Shown: piece by piece, positions 34,923 to 43,305 of the stretch
Numbering within the stretch: the stretch's first letter is position 1
Layout of the letters: every line of letters begins with the position of its first letter
Origin: Alcaligenes endophyticus
Lineage (GTDB): Bacteria > Pseudomonadota > Gammaproteobacteria > Burkholderiales > Burkholderiaceae_B
Length of the DNA: 64,000 bases
Direction: 5' to 3'
NCBI RefSeq assembly: GCF_026344035.1
Contig: NZ_JAPKND010000009.1
Location: 1 to 64,000 of the forward strand
Translations under genes and position numbers: made by a program
The notes under the pieces: model-generated
What the model saw: the letters and a program-made list of their open reading frames with translations, nothing else
The model's database searches: none
What the model was told of the DNA's origin: nothing

Positions 34923-35363
34923 TTAGCCAAGTGCTGCTTGGTTGTGCAAAGCTAGTTCACGAATATCCTCGGCGGGGAAGCGTCCCTCACCAAAACCGTC
35001 TGCGAACACACAGTCAAATGCGGCTTGCAGTGCATTCGTTTCCTCTTGGTCTAATGTGTTGGTGTAACGAGTTCGTTGCAGACGAAAATCCGCTTGATCG
35101 TAGGCGAGATAGTCAGCATTGCCGCCAGCAATGATACCTTCAGACACCATACTATCAATCGCCCACGGTACGCTACGGGAATAGGGGTTGCCTTCGCGGA
35201 TGGTATATACGGCGCCAGTGATGGGATTACCAGTAGCGCGTTGAAGGGTAAAGTCCGCATACCAAAGCACGCGGCTAAATGCCTTCAGCCCCCCAGGAGC
35301 AGGCGTGCGTTGCTGGGAAAGCAAGTACTCTAGGCAGGCTTTCATTTTATTGGGTAGGAACAT
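34923..35363 (-). CDS. Panacea (SocA-like) domain protein beside the dmf genes
   Basis: A 146-aa protein; ATG at 35363 follows GGGAG at five bases. Residues about 8-75 read KMKACLEYLLSQ...FSRVLWYADFTLQRATGNPITGAVYTIREGNPY, which fits the Panacea/SocA fold (helix, LLYFAD-like motif, GxPITG, then a turn with Pro). Panacea proteins act as antitoxins or chaperone-like adaptors and appear in phage and plasmid genes. Why one follows a DMFase operon is unknown. It lies 58 bases after dmfA2 with a hairpin between, so it is probably cotranscribed at reduced level. Confidence 0.6.
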   Translation of the reverse strand: MFLPNKMKACLEYLLSQQRTPAPGGLKAFSRVLWYADFTLQRATGNPITGAVYTIREGNPYSRSVPWAIDSMVSEGIIAGGNADYLAYDQADFRLQRTRYTNTLDQEETNALQAAFDCVFADGFGEGRFPAEDIRELALHNQAALG

Positions 35364-35386
35364 GTTAACTCCCAAGTCAAAGAGGC

Positions 35387-35413
35387 CCTCTGGCTCTACT
35401 TAAGAGCCAGAGG
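35387..35413 (-). terminator. hairpin between dmfA2 and the Panacea-like gene
   Basis: Perfect 11-base stem CCTCTGGCTCT / AGAGCCAGAGG with a 5-base loop. No T run of useful length follows on the minus strand, so it is more likely an attenuator or 3'-end stabiliser than a full terminator. Confidence 0.55.
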
Positions 35414-35421
35414 TGATCTAA

Positions 35422-37674
35422 TTAAGGTAGGGGGAATGGCGTACCATCGGCGAAGCGACGCAGTACATTGCCAGTCAGGCGAGCAATGTTATTGTCATAA
35501 CCATTATGAGATAAGCTTCCTGCGTAAGCGATGGAGCCTACTGACCAAACCGCACCACCATGTGGGGTTTCATAAAAGCAAATATCTGCTCTCACCCAGT
35601 CGCATTGAGTGCCACTGCAAGCAGGTAGGTTAAATAGGAGTTCTTCAGCAACCAGCATATAGGCATCTGTATGGCCTTCCGAAGAGGCGACGACCAAAGC
35701 GTGCGGAGGCGTCCCTAGGTTGCGATCCACCCTATCCAGCTCTAGTCCTGCCGCTCCTCCACCGATAAGCCCAAAATCGCCGAGTAGCTCTTCGGAGCCG
35801 ATGCCGTCAAACATCCATTCCACGCGGGGATTATCCCGGTCTGGTGTTTGGCGATAGTAGGAGGAAACATCAAAGCCTTCAGCTGAAAAGCCAACTCCCG
35901 TCAACACTTGTGGAGATCGCCTGCCTTGGCGACGCCATAAGCCGCTGTATTCACCTGTAGTGCTTAGGTAGTATTCTCCGGTGGGCGGTTCAGAAGCACG
36001 GCTACCGTCTTCGGCACGGCGAATTTCCAGTAAACCAGGACGGTGCTGATCATATCCACAGCGCCAGTAATAACCATTGGCGCCTAAGTACATGAGTCTT
36101 CCACCTTGTTGGGTGAACTCATATAAGCCATCCCACATATCTTTGGTGTAATACTCCGGGTGGCTGCCAGAGACGACCACGTTGTAAGGTTTTAGAGCGG
36201 CTAAGCCCTGTTGGTGTAAGTCCTCATCGGTGATGACATCAAACTCAAATCCTTCTGCACTCATCCAGTCAATGATGTGGGTGTCGGCGTTAAATTGCCA
36301 TAGCGACGAGCCAAATCCGCCGAGTATGCCTTGTTGCATAGGGCGCATATTCAAGATGGGGCGTAGACGGCTAGAGTAATAGACAGGACTATTATCGGAG
36401 TGTCTGTCGTAACAAGAGTGTCCGTATTCGCGATGCTCATTCAAAAAGAGGTGATCGGGGTTAAGCACTGTAGACCGGTACCACATTAACTCTCCGCCCC
36501 ATGGGTTGGTGGTGAAGTGTTCATTGGCATAGGCCATATAGCTGGCTGTGGGCAACAGGAAGCATATTTTTGCTTCTTTGCCGGGCTTAGGGCGCACGGC
36601 GAAAGGTACGTACTCGGAGTCTGCTCCTGCTGAGAGTCGAACGGCATACAAACCACTGCTTAGTGTCTCGGGGACCTTCAACGTAAAATCGACATCCCAT
36701 TGAGCATCATACAGATCATCATCATGGAAATGCACGGCGTCCCATAGGGATGGGTTTTGTTTCCAGTCGTGGTGCTCACCGTCCCAACGCGGGCCGGGCA
36801 CGGCGCGCGTTGGGGCATTAATTAAAGAGCCGTGCTGCAAATAAGCCGAGCCGTCGGCGAAGCGGTCAGTGGTCATAAACTGACTGAAATCCCATTTCCC
36901 TAGGATACTCTGCCGCAGTTGGGTGTTCGCTTGCCCACTATCGATGGTGCGTAATTGCTCAAGACTAAGAGCATGCTGGCACAATGTTGGTGCAGCAATT
37001 TTGCCATTATAAAAACCTGCTGCCGCCCATTGTTGCTTTCGTTTTCCATTGGCATGAGCGGCGAACATGATAGGCGTGCTCGCTTCAGCTTGTGGGTGGA
37101 GTTGCAGCTGCGCTTCTGTATGCCCCTCATCATCCACCGTGGCATAGGTAGTCAGGGGAATTTGCGTTAATTGAACCTTGCCTGTGGCTCGCTGATAGGT
37201 CGCAGCAACAAAATACCACTCCCACGGTACAAAGGCCTTACCTGTAGAGACAACTTCAATATTTGTTCCGTCGCCTACCCGTAACCCTAGGCTGCCTTGC
37301 TCATCTACGATTAAGGCATAGCCAGCCTGGTTGGCTGCATTGTATTGGCCCATGATGGTTTGTTCGCCTTTGCCTGGCGTGGTGGGCATAATCCAGCAAG
37401 ACAGAGAAAAGTCTTCTGATGCTGTTAGGCTAGGAAATGGTTCTACTTGACCATAGGAGCCCGCATAAATGGTTTGTGTGCGGCCTGTAAAGTGCTCAGG
37501 TAAGTCAGTGGCTATAGGGTCCATTTTTACCCCCGGCCCATCAGGATTGTCATCGCCACAACGTATGCGTACGAGTTCCGCTTGATATTGTGGGTGTTCG
37601 CAGTTGACCATTACCTGTAGCTCATCGCCTGGAGCGACGCTAATCTTATCGGAATACGCAGTAATTTTTAGCAT
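35422..37674 (-). CDS. dmfA2: N,N-dimethylformamidase large subunit
   Basis: Catalytic subunit of the Fe-dependent amidohydrolase that splits N,N-dimethylformamide into dimethylamine and formate. At 750 aa it is close to the known about 760-aa enzymes. Residues about 75-250 form a LamG/concanavalin-like domain (SLTASEDFSLSCWI), then about 365-700 hold the glutamine-amidotransferase-like catalytic domain. The iron in the known enzyme is bound by two Tyr and one Glu; candidates here are Tyr399 in MWYRS, Tyr432/433 in PVYYSS and Glu507 or Glu519, but I cannot assign them firmly. AGGAG precedes the ATG, 24 bases after dmfA1. Confidence 0.9.
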   Translation of the reverse strand: MLKITAYSDKISVAPGDELQVMVNCEHPQYQAELVRIRCGDDNPDGPGVKMDPIATDLPEHFTGRTQTIYAGSYGQVEPFPSLTASEDFSLSCWIMPTTPGKGEQTIMGQYNAANQAGYALIVDEQGSLGLRVGDGTNIEVVSTGKAFVPWEWYFVAATYQRATGKVQLTQIPLTTYATVDDEGHTEAQLQLHPQAEASTPIMFAAHANGKRKQQWAAAGFYNGKIAAPTLCQHALSLEQLRTIDSGQANTQLRQSILGKWDFSQFMTTDRFADGSAYLQHGSLINAPTRAVPGPRWDGEHHDWKQNPSLWDAVHFHDDDLYDAQWDVDFTLKVPETLSSGLYAVRLSAGADSEYVPFAVRPKPGKEAKICFLLPTASYMAYANEHFTTNPWGGELMWYRSTVLNPDHLFLNEHREYGHSCYDRHSDNSPVYYSSRLRPILNMRPMQQGILGGFGSSLWQFNADTHIIDWMSAEGFEFDVITDEDLHQQGLAALKPYNVVVSGSHPEYYTKDMWDGLYEFTQQGGRLMYLGANGYYWRCGYDQHRPGLLEIRRAEDGSRASEPPTGEYYLSTTGEYSGLWRRQGRRSPQVLTGVGFSAEGFDVSSYYRQTPDRDNPRVEWMFDGIGSEELLGDFGLIGGGAAGLELDRVDRNLGTPPHALVVASSEGHTDAYMLVAEELLFNLPACSGTQCDWVRADICFYETPHGGAVWSVGSIAYAGSLSHNGYDNNIARLTGNVLRRFADGTPFPLP

Positions 37675-37698
37675 GGGAAGTCTCCTTTATGGTGTTAT

Positions 37699-38037
37699 TT
37701 AGAAAGGTAAGGCTTTACCAGTTTCGGCTAACCAGCAGAGTCGAAAGATGGCCCGCTCCCCATCCTCTAGGGACGTATGAATATCTTCGCTAACGATCTC
37801 CACAGGTTGAGCGCGTCCTTTCAGGCGGCCGACTTGCCACTCTTTCCACGGCGTGATTTGCACCAACACGTAGCGACCGTTTAGAGGGCTGCCGTGAAAG
37901 CGGTTAAGTATTCGTTGTAAGCCTTCAGAAAAGGGACGACTCGTGGGAGCGTCCATAAATTCCTTCGCATAGCTAAGGGCCTGTTCTTGGCTCATATGCA
38001 GAAAAGGTGAAGTGCTCTCATTTTGATGCCATGACAT
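37699..38037 (-). CDS. dmfA1: N,N-dimethylformamidase small subunit
   Basis: A 112-aa partner of the large subunit; known DMFases are alpha2beta2 or larger assemblies with a small chain of about 130 aa. ATG at 38037 follows AAGGAGACAAGT; an upstream in-frame start (38070) has no such site. Visible features are YVLVQITPWKEWQVGRLKGR and a C-terminal DGERAIFRLCWLAETGKALPF. Identification relies on the order dmfA1-dmfA2 and size, supported by the neighbouring LuxR regulator. Confidence 0.82.
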   Translation of the reverse strand: MSWHQNESTSPFLHMSQEQALSYAKEFMDAPTSRPFSEGLQRILNRFHGSPLNGRYVLVQITPWKEWQVGRLKGRAQPVEIVSEDIHTSLEDGERAIFRLCWLAETGKALPF

Positions 38038-38271
38038 ACTTGTCTCCTTGTTAAGTCTCTGGTTGTGCATCGATGCGTTAATAATTGTTGACGATCGAGC
38101 ATGTTGGGCTCTTCAGGAAACAGCATAGAGGGCTTATGCAGCGCTTAACATCGTTCAAATAGCCTCATGCAAATGGGGGATGGCGAGTACCCCGTGGACT
38201 GGTTATGATGATGAGGCGAGCCTATTAAAACTAGAGGTGCATACAAAATAATGCACACGGGAGACACGTTT

Positions 38272-39246
38272 ATGGTGCAGGCTTCATTGCTAAGTGCATG
38301 TTTATTAGACGTTCATGAGGGCAGTACTAGGTATGCTCCAGAGCATTTTCTGGAGCATTCCCTCAGTAGGGTCTGTGACACGTTTAAAGTGGATAAAGCG
38401 TGGTGGGGGATTATGTCTGTGAAGCGTGGGCAGTTTTTGCTACACGCCTCGTGGCGACAAAACTTACCGGAAAGTTTCGAGCCTATGTGGGAGGAACTGA
38501 AACAAGATGATGCTTTGGCTAGGGGTGTATCGTTAAAGCCGGGACAAGCTGTGAGTCTGAATGAAACAGGCTTTCGAAGCTTTCCGGGTTTGGCAGTATT
38601 GATGGGGGAGCACGGAATATCCAATGCGCTTTGTACCTCTGCCTTCTTCCCAGAGCACGATGCTTTTATGTTCCTGTCTTTGTATCGCAAACAAAAAGGC
38701 TTTGATCATCGCCAAAGCGTGACCAGTGAGTTGTTAATGCCTCATTTGTTTTCTGCATGGCGCACTAATTTACGTTTAGGCTTATCTTCAGGGGCGACGG
38801 TAGTAGCCCCTACGGTATATCGAGGTTTTGTCAGTGCCCAGGGCCGTTTGTTGGAAAGTGAGCCTAACTTTACGACCCTTATGCAAGCTCTGGGGCCGTG
38901 GGAAGATGAGCAGGTTATTTCTCAACCGCTACGCACGCTTGCTGAGCGCTCCGTCGTGAAAGAAGGAGGCTGGCAAGGGTTAGGGGAAATCATGTGCAGA
39001 GCAAAATATATTGGCCCAGTGCAGATGATAGAGCTTCGACAACGCAGTTGTTTAGACGCCTTAACTGAACGAGAGGCGAGCATTGCTAAGTTGTTCTCGG
39101 CTGGTTCAACCTATAAGCACATCGCGCGCGAACTGGGCATTTCTCCTGCAACGGTTAGGCACCATCTTCGCAATGCGTATCTGAAGCTAGGAGTTGCCGA
39201 TAAAGGGGCATTAGCTTGTTTGTTACACGATGCGGCTGCCGCCTAA
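38272..39246 (+). CDS. dmfR: LuxR-type regulator of the dmf operon (DmfR-like)
   Basis: A 324-aa regulator divergent from dmfA1. The C-terminal LuxR HTH runs LTEREASIAKLFSAGSTYKH then ISPATVRHHLRNAYLKLGV near residues 260-315; residues 1-250 are an effector-binding region that may be GAF-like (KVDKAWWGIMSVKRGQFLLHASW). In Paracoccus aminophilus the dmf cluster includes a LuxR-family gene dmfR controlling dmfA1A2, so the same role is likely. ATG 38272 follows GGGAG at a good distance; ATG 38251 is the alternative. Confidence 0.82.
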   Translation: MVQASLLSACLLDVHEGSTRYAPEHFLEHSLSRVCDTFKVDKAWWGIMSVKRGQFLLHASWRQNLPESFEPMWEELKQDDALARGVSLKPGQAVSLNETGFRSFPGLAVLMGEHGISNALCTSAFFPEHDAFMFLSLYRKQKGFDHRQSVTSELLMPHLFSAWRTNLRLGLSSGATVVAPTVYRGFVSAQGRLLESEPNFTTLMQALGPWEDEQVISQPLRTLAERSVVKEGGWQGLGEIMCRAKYIGPVQMIELRQRSCLDALTEREASIAKLFSAGSTYKHIARELGISPATVRHHLRNAYLKLGVADKGALACLLHDAAAA

Positions 39247-39340
39247 GACGTACCGTTCAGTAGCGTACTTTGTGGCAAAGATAAGTATTTCTAAGTGGTC
39301 TGGATTATGATGGTGCTATTGATGCTACGTGGAGTTTATG

Positions 39341-39805
39341 ATGCAAGGCCATCCAGAAATTATTGATACCTTGAAAGAGCTGTTGCGCGGAGAATTAGCC
39401 GCTCGTGATCAGTACTTTGTGCACTCTCGTTATTACGAGGATCTAGGGCTAACGCAGTTGTACACTCGCATGAATCACGAGATGGAGGAAGAGTCTCAGC
39501 ATGCCGATGATATTTTACGGCGAATTATTTTTTTAGGTGGACAGCCTGATATGACGCCTCACCGTTTTGAGTACGGTACCAGTGTGACCGACATGTTGCG
39601 CAAGGATTTGGCAGTCGAGTACAGTGTACAAAAAAATCTAACAGCTGCTATGGCGTTGTGCGAGACACATAGAGATTATGTTAGCCGTGATTTGTTGTTA
39701 TCACAGTTGCGCGATACAGAAGAAGATCATACTTATTGGCTAGAAAAACAACTGCGCTTGATTGAAACGGTAGGCTTGGAAAACTATCAGCAATCACAAA
39801 TGTAG
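39341..39805 (+). CDS. bfr: bacterioferritin
   Basis: Iron-storage subunit of 154 aa that assembles into a 24-mer. Ferroxidase residues appear in [34 protein letters not shown] and [13 protein letters not shown]. At the position of the haem-ligand Met52 of E. coli Bfr (DEMKHAD) there is Ser (EEESQHAD), so this subunit may not bind haem by itself. Start ATG 39341 follows GGAG six bases upstream and aligns with the family N-terminus; GTG 39329 and ATG 39338 are possible. Confidence 0.88.
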   Translation: MQGHPEIIDTLKELLRGELAARDQYFVHSRYYEDLGLTQLYTRMNHEMEEESQHADDILRRIIFLGGQPDMTPHRFEYGTSVTDMLRKDLAVEYSVQKNLTAAMALCETHRDYVSRDLLLSQLRDTEEDHTYWLEKQLRLIETVGLENYQQSQM

Positions 39806-39835
39806 CTAGCGGCCTAATGGCTGTGAATGTATTAA

Positions 39836-39866
39836 ACGCAGGTAACGTCGTTAACGTTACCTGCGT
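39836..39866 (+). terminator. perfect 13-bp hairpin between bfr and csbD
   Basis: ACGCAGGTAACGT-CGTTA-ACGTTACCTGCGT in the convergent gap. There is no long T run, but stem length and place suggest a bidirectional 3'-end hairpin. Confidence 0.7.
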
Positions 39867-39885
39867 GGTTACTTGATAAGGCTAA

Positions 39886-40089
39886 TTAAAGATTAGCGCC
39901 ACCATTAAAATCGCGTACCTGCTTCTCAGCCTCTTCGCGTTTAATGCCGTATCTTTCCTGTATTTTTCCTACCAAGTATTCTGTGTTGCCCTCAGCAACA
40001 TCCATGTCGTCATTAGTCAATTTGCCCCACTGGGCTTGAATTTTTCCCGAGAGTTGTTTCCATTTACCTTTGATTGTGTCTTCGTTCAT
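39886..40089 (-). CDS. CsbD family stress protein
   Basis: A 67-aa hydrophilic CsbD-like protein. The family pattern [25 protein letters not shown] and the [13 protein letters not shown] repeat half are clear. Such proteins are induced by general stress; molecular function is unknown. AGAGGTGAACC precedes the ATG. The BON-domain gene follows upstream in the same direction, and both suit an envelope or osmotic stress response. Confidence 0.9.
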   Translation of the reverse strand: MNEDTIKGKWKQLSGKIQAQWGKLTNDDMDVAEGNTEYLVGKIQERYGIKREEAEKQVRDFNGGANL

Positions 40090-40139
40090 GGTTCACCTCT
40101 ATGTTGATAGCTAGTTTTCGTAGAAAAAGACCGTAGCGC

Positions 40140-40487
40140 TTACTTATCAGGGCTAACTTTCAGCCCAGCCGCATCAACTTCAGTGACACCTTTTACACTT
40201 TGAGCGGTAGCAACAGCTTTTTTCACTTCGATCTCGCTAGGAACCGTGCCTGTTAAGGTCGCGACTCCATTATTAGTTTCCACCGAGATGTCGCCACTAC
40301 GTAAATCTTTCGTGCTAGCCAGCTCGGCTTTGATTTTGGTAGTGATCCAGCCATCGCTGACGGCTTCCCCCATACTGGCAGAGTGATCTTGATTCTTGCC
40401 GGTTTCGTTGGCGAGTACGCTAGTTTGCATGCCCAAGCTCAACGCTGCTGTCAGCAGTGCGCTAGATAGTAAAGTACTGGTTTTCAT
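40140..40487 (-). CDS. periplasmic BON-domain protein (OsmY-like)
   Basis: A 115-aa exported protein: signal peptide ends at SVLANE (about residue 28), then one BON domain with DGWITTKIKAELASTKDL, ISVETNNGVATLTGTV and VKGVTEVDAAGLKV. BON domains bind phospholipid surfaces; OsmY-like proteins protect the envelope in stress. ATG at 40487 follows AAGGAGAAACTTT, which is decisive against the longer frame to 40604. Confidence 0.88.
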   Translation of the reverse strand: MKTSTLLSSALLTAALSLGMQTSVLANETGKNQDHSASMGEAVSDGWITTKIKAELASTKDLRSGDISVETNNGVATLTGTVPSEIEVKKAVATAQSVKGVTEVDAAGLKVSPDK

Positions 40488-40980
40488 AAAGTTTCTCCTT
40501 GTTGAAAGCAAGAGCGAATGCCTGCTAATAAACACTCTTGAGCGACTTGATGAACATATCCTTAAGGCTAGAACTACTGTTTTTTGTCTAAAGGATGACT
40601 TCACAGTAAACCGTTAAAAAAGCTATATCACGACAAAGTACTACGAACATTTACCTAAAATAAGCGTCTACTCCTTAAAAGCGTTGTCTTCGCATGGAGC
40701 AGTGCGGCGGTTTTCCTTACCCGTGGGAAAACGGCCATGCTCTTGTTGAGTAGGGCTTCGCAGAAAGTTTGGGCGCATCATCCGTTAAGAAAATTAGGCG
40801 GTTCAGCCCAAGTTGATACTACTTACATTTTTTTTCGACTCGCTTACCGTTGCAAGGCGCAATGCGTCTTCATGTTGGCGGCTGGTTAGCATGGAATAGG
40901 GCGTGTGATGCTCCACTCATCGGGCAGTTGGGCTATGCTCCTAGCCTTTTATCCCTGCTAGTCAATCTAAGGAACTGATA
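40488..40980. other. intergenic region, no gene seen
   Basis: 493 bases. One inverted repeat stands out: GGTTTTCC (near 40712) with GGAAAACG (near 40729). No open frame with a ribosome site and no RNA gene that I can recognise. Confidence 0.5.
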
Positions 40981-41664
40981 ATGAGTCAGCGAAACGATCC
41001 GCCTTATTGGAAAGTCTTAAGTGTGTTTATTGGGCTGGCTTTTATCGCGATATTTATTTGGCAGTTTCCCAGCAATTCAGCCGAGTGGGCTGCATGGGTG
41101 CAGGCTTTCGGTGCGGTGACCGCGGTGGGCTCTGGTGTACTACTCATTCGTCACCAGATCGTTAAGCAGAAAGAAATGGACCAAGAAAAGGAACGCCAGC
41201 AACGGATTCGCTTGATTAAGAACCTGAAAACTGAAATTAAAGTGAACTGGGAAAGGGTAGACAGCGGTTGGGGGAAACTGCTTAGAACCGCTTGTGAAAA
41301 AGGCAATGGTTTTGAAATGATGGTCAATGTAAAGGGTTGGCCATTTCCCGTGTATGACGCTTGTGCGCGTGATTTAGGCCTGATTGAAAGTGAAGAAACA
41401 CGGGATTTGCTTATTGCTGCGTACGTGGCTGCACGGGGGCTATTATTGACGATGGAGATCAATAATGAGTTGATTGCTAGGTGGGAGGCCGCCGTTCGCG
41501 AAGCTCAACATGTCAGCGAGTTGAATCCAGCCATAGAGGGTGCAGCGCAACGTCAGGTGGACGCAGCGGCGGCAATATTGCATCGGTATGGCCTGGAGGT
41601 GAAGGATAAGTACGAGCACCTGGGTAAGTTAGTCGTAGAGGTGTTGAAGATTGAAGCCCGTTAG
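40981..41664 (+). CDS. hypothetical membrane protein
   Basis: A 227-aa protein with two N-terminal membrane segments (about 12-28 and 36-56) and a long cytosolic helical domain beginning with the charged coiled coil KQKEMDQEKERQQRIRLIKN. This layout resembles short membrane proteins often annotated only as hypothetical. TAAGGAACTGATA precedes ATG. It has no clear operon partner. Confidence 0.75.
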   Translation: MSQRNDPPYWKVLSVFIGLAFIAIFIWQFPSNSAEWAAWVQAFGAVTAVGSGVLLIRHQIVKQKEMDQEKERQQRIRLIKNLKTEIKVNWERVDSGWGKLLRTACEKGNGFEMMVNVKGWPFPVYDACARDLGLIESEETRDLLIAAYVAARGLLLTMEINNELIARWEAAVREAQHVSELNPAIEGAAQRQVDAAAAILHRYGLEVKDKYEHLGKLVVEVLKIEAR

Positions 41665-41920
41665 GTGATTGGCGTGCTGAGGTGTTGTATTTAGGTGGCT
41701 ACTGGATAACTTGGGTGGTTACAATTAAGTCTGTACTGATTGACTTGATTTTCTGGTAAAAGCGTTAGTAGGTAGTGGGTGAGCGTGTGCTAAGGCGCTA
41801 CTACTGATTATGTATAAAGGCTTCGCTAACATTTAGTTTGTAACAGCGCTATCCATATGTTTGGATAAACGGCATAGTGTGAAGCAAGGAGATTTTTCCT
41901 TTGAACAATTAGGACTTATT

Positions 41921-42130
41921 TTGAAAACAGAAATCGGTATTGTGAAGTGGTTTAACAACGAAAAAGGCTTCGGTTTTATTGCACCGGAGAATGGCGGCAA
42001 GGACCTCTTCGCTCACCACAGTGAAATCCAAGGGACAGGCTTTAAGTCTCTTGAGGAAAACCAACGAGTATCCTTTGTAGCAGCTAATGGTCAAAAAGGC
42101 CCTTGCGCTACTCAGATTCAAGCCATATGA
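41921..42130 (+). CDS. cold-shock protein (CspA family), TTG start
   Basis: A 69-aa OB-fold nucleic-acid chaperone. RNP1 KGFGFI and RNP2 LFAHHS are present. TTG at 41921 fits the family N-terminus ([11 protein letters not shown]); the frame extends 20 codons upstream to another TTG at 41861, but those residues are not cold-shock-like. AGGA lies ten bases upstream. A long untranslated leader, as in cspA-type genes, is possible from the upstream spacing. Confidence 0.85.
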   Translation: MKTEIGIVKWFNNEKGFGFIAPENGGKDLFAHHSEIQGTGFKSLEENQRVSFVAANGQKGPCATQIQAI

Positions 42131-42172
42131 TCCCCTTGCTTAGCAACTAGCCAAGCGTAGCGTTGATCATCT

Positions 42173-42207
42173 AAAGCCGACCCTTTGTTACATTGGGCCG
42201 GCTTTTT
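42173..42207 (+). terminator. terminator after the cold-shock gene
   Basis: AAAGCCGACCC / GGGCCGGCTTT with one mismatch, followed by TT. Confidence 0.82.
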
Positions 42208-42331
42208 GTTTTGAGACTGGTAAGAAATAAAGCCCTGTTGATGAGGGGGCTTATTGGCAGACAGAATTTTTTTGTTGGGATTACCCGCTTATCGAAAGAT
42301 TGGCGGGTTTTTCACCTGTCAGCTTGATGTT

Positions 42332-42616
42332 TTAATGAGCAGCTTGTTCAGTTACAGCAGGGGTGGATTGCATCAAAGACTCAGAGGCTAGGAGAGTGCG
42401 GCGCGCTTCTTCGTGCTGATCATGCAAGGACAAATAGCGAGCTTGCCCATCATCATTACGGTCCACGGTTCCTTTAAAGGATTCGGCCAGATACTTTGAG
42501 TACCAAAGGGAATCGTTTGCGGTCATGCCTACGAACACTAGGTTGTTGTTCTGGTCTTTAGCCAAGGCACGAATTTCTAACAAGTACGCCCGTTCACGGG
42601 GCTGAAGTTCTAACAT
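42332..42616 (-). CDS. hypothetical protein
   Basis: A 94-aa soluble protein with no motif I recognise; N-terminus MLELQPRERAYLLEIRALAK suggests a helical start. TTAAGGAGCCTT before the ATG is a strong ribosome site. It stands alone between the cold-shock terminator and the tRNA-Leu terminator. Confidence 0.72.
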   Translation of the reverse strand: MLELQPRERAYLLEIRALAKDQNNNLVFVGMTANDSLWYSKYLAESFKGTVDRNDDGQARYLSLHDQHEEARRTLLASESLMQSTPAVTEQAAH

Positions 42617-42771
42617 AAGGCTCCTTAATAAGCCTCCATTGTAGTCTGCTCTGCGGCGTCGTGTCTAAGAAGCCTATAAAACGGCAGTGTATTGGGTCGG
42701 GCTAGGGTATCAGCGCAGGCCCCTTATATATCTATTGTTTATTGGGCCAGGCCTTGCTGTGCGGGCAGCAC

Positions 42772-42824
42772 AAAAAGAAAAAGCACTGAGTCTGTAGAGA
42801 TTTAATTCTATAGAGTCAATGCTT
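42772..42824 (-). terminator. tRNA-Leu terminator
   Basis: On the minus strand a 12-base imperfect stem (AGCATTGACTCT with AGACTCAGTGCT, two mismatches) leads into TTTTTCTTTTTG. Confidence 0.7.
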
Positions 42825-42835
42825 GATCAGTTTGC

Positions 42836-42920
42836 TGGTGCGAACGGAGAGACTCGAACTCTCACACCTCTCGGCGCCAGAACCTAAATCTGGTGCGTCT
42901 ACCAATTCCGCCACGTTCGC
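42836..42920 (-). tRNA. tRNA-Leu, anticodon UAG
   Basis: An 85-base class II tRNA. Acceptor stem GCGAACG pairs with CGTTCGC, the D arm has AATTGGTAGACGC, the anticodon stem CCAGA/TCTGG encloses TTTAGGT with anticodon TAG, the long variable arm is CGCCGAGAGGTGTG, the T arm is AGAGTTCGAGTCTCT, and ACCA is encoded at the 3' end. It reads CUN leucine codons, mainly CUA. Confidence 0.96.
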
Positions 42921-43305
42921 TTTCGTGCAAAGAAAGTAACTATAACCCGTGTGCTTCAGTTGTGCAAGCTTTTTTTGCTTTCTTAGGGAAAGTAAGATTT
43001 TTTCGCTCTGTTAAAAGGGATTTTGGGTTCGAGAGACAAGGAATCGTTACGCTGTTTGTTGTGCGCTTGAGGTACTGAATGACGTGTTGTGCTGGCTTTT
43101 CGTTGGCCTAGTGGGGTAGCATGACGAAAATCATGAGTTTTTGTGTTTTGTCTTCGGATAGCTCAAAAGTAGGTGTAAAAATCATGTGTAATGTTGATTT
43201 TTACCGCTAGTTTTCATAGATTCATAGTTTATTTGGATTAAACCGGTCACTTTCCGGTAAAATATCAGATTCTTTTGTTTAAACACTTATTTAAATAGGT
43301 CTCTA
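42921..43305. other. gap between tRNA-Leu and tig
   Basis: 385 bases without a gene: tRNA promoter at one end, the tig control region at the other. Just before tig, TTGGAT and TAAAAT flank the inverted repeat ACCGG-N7-CCGGT (43242-43258), with a rather long 19-base spacing for a promoter. Confidence 0.45.
42939..42967 (-). promoter_or_regulatory. tRNA-Leu promoter
   Basis: On the minus strand TTGCAC and TATAGT are separated by 17 bases and end 18 bases before the tRNA 5' end. Confidence 0.65.
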
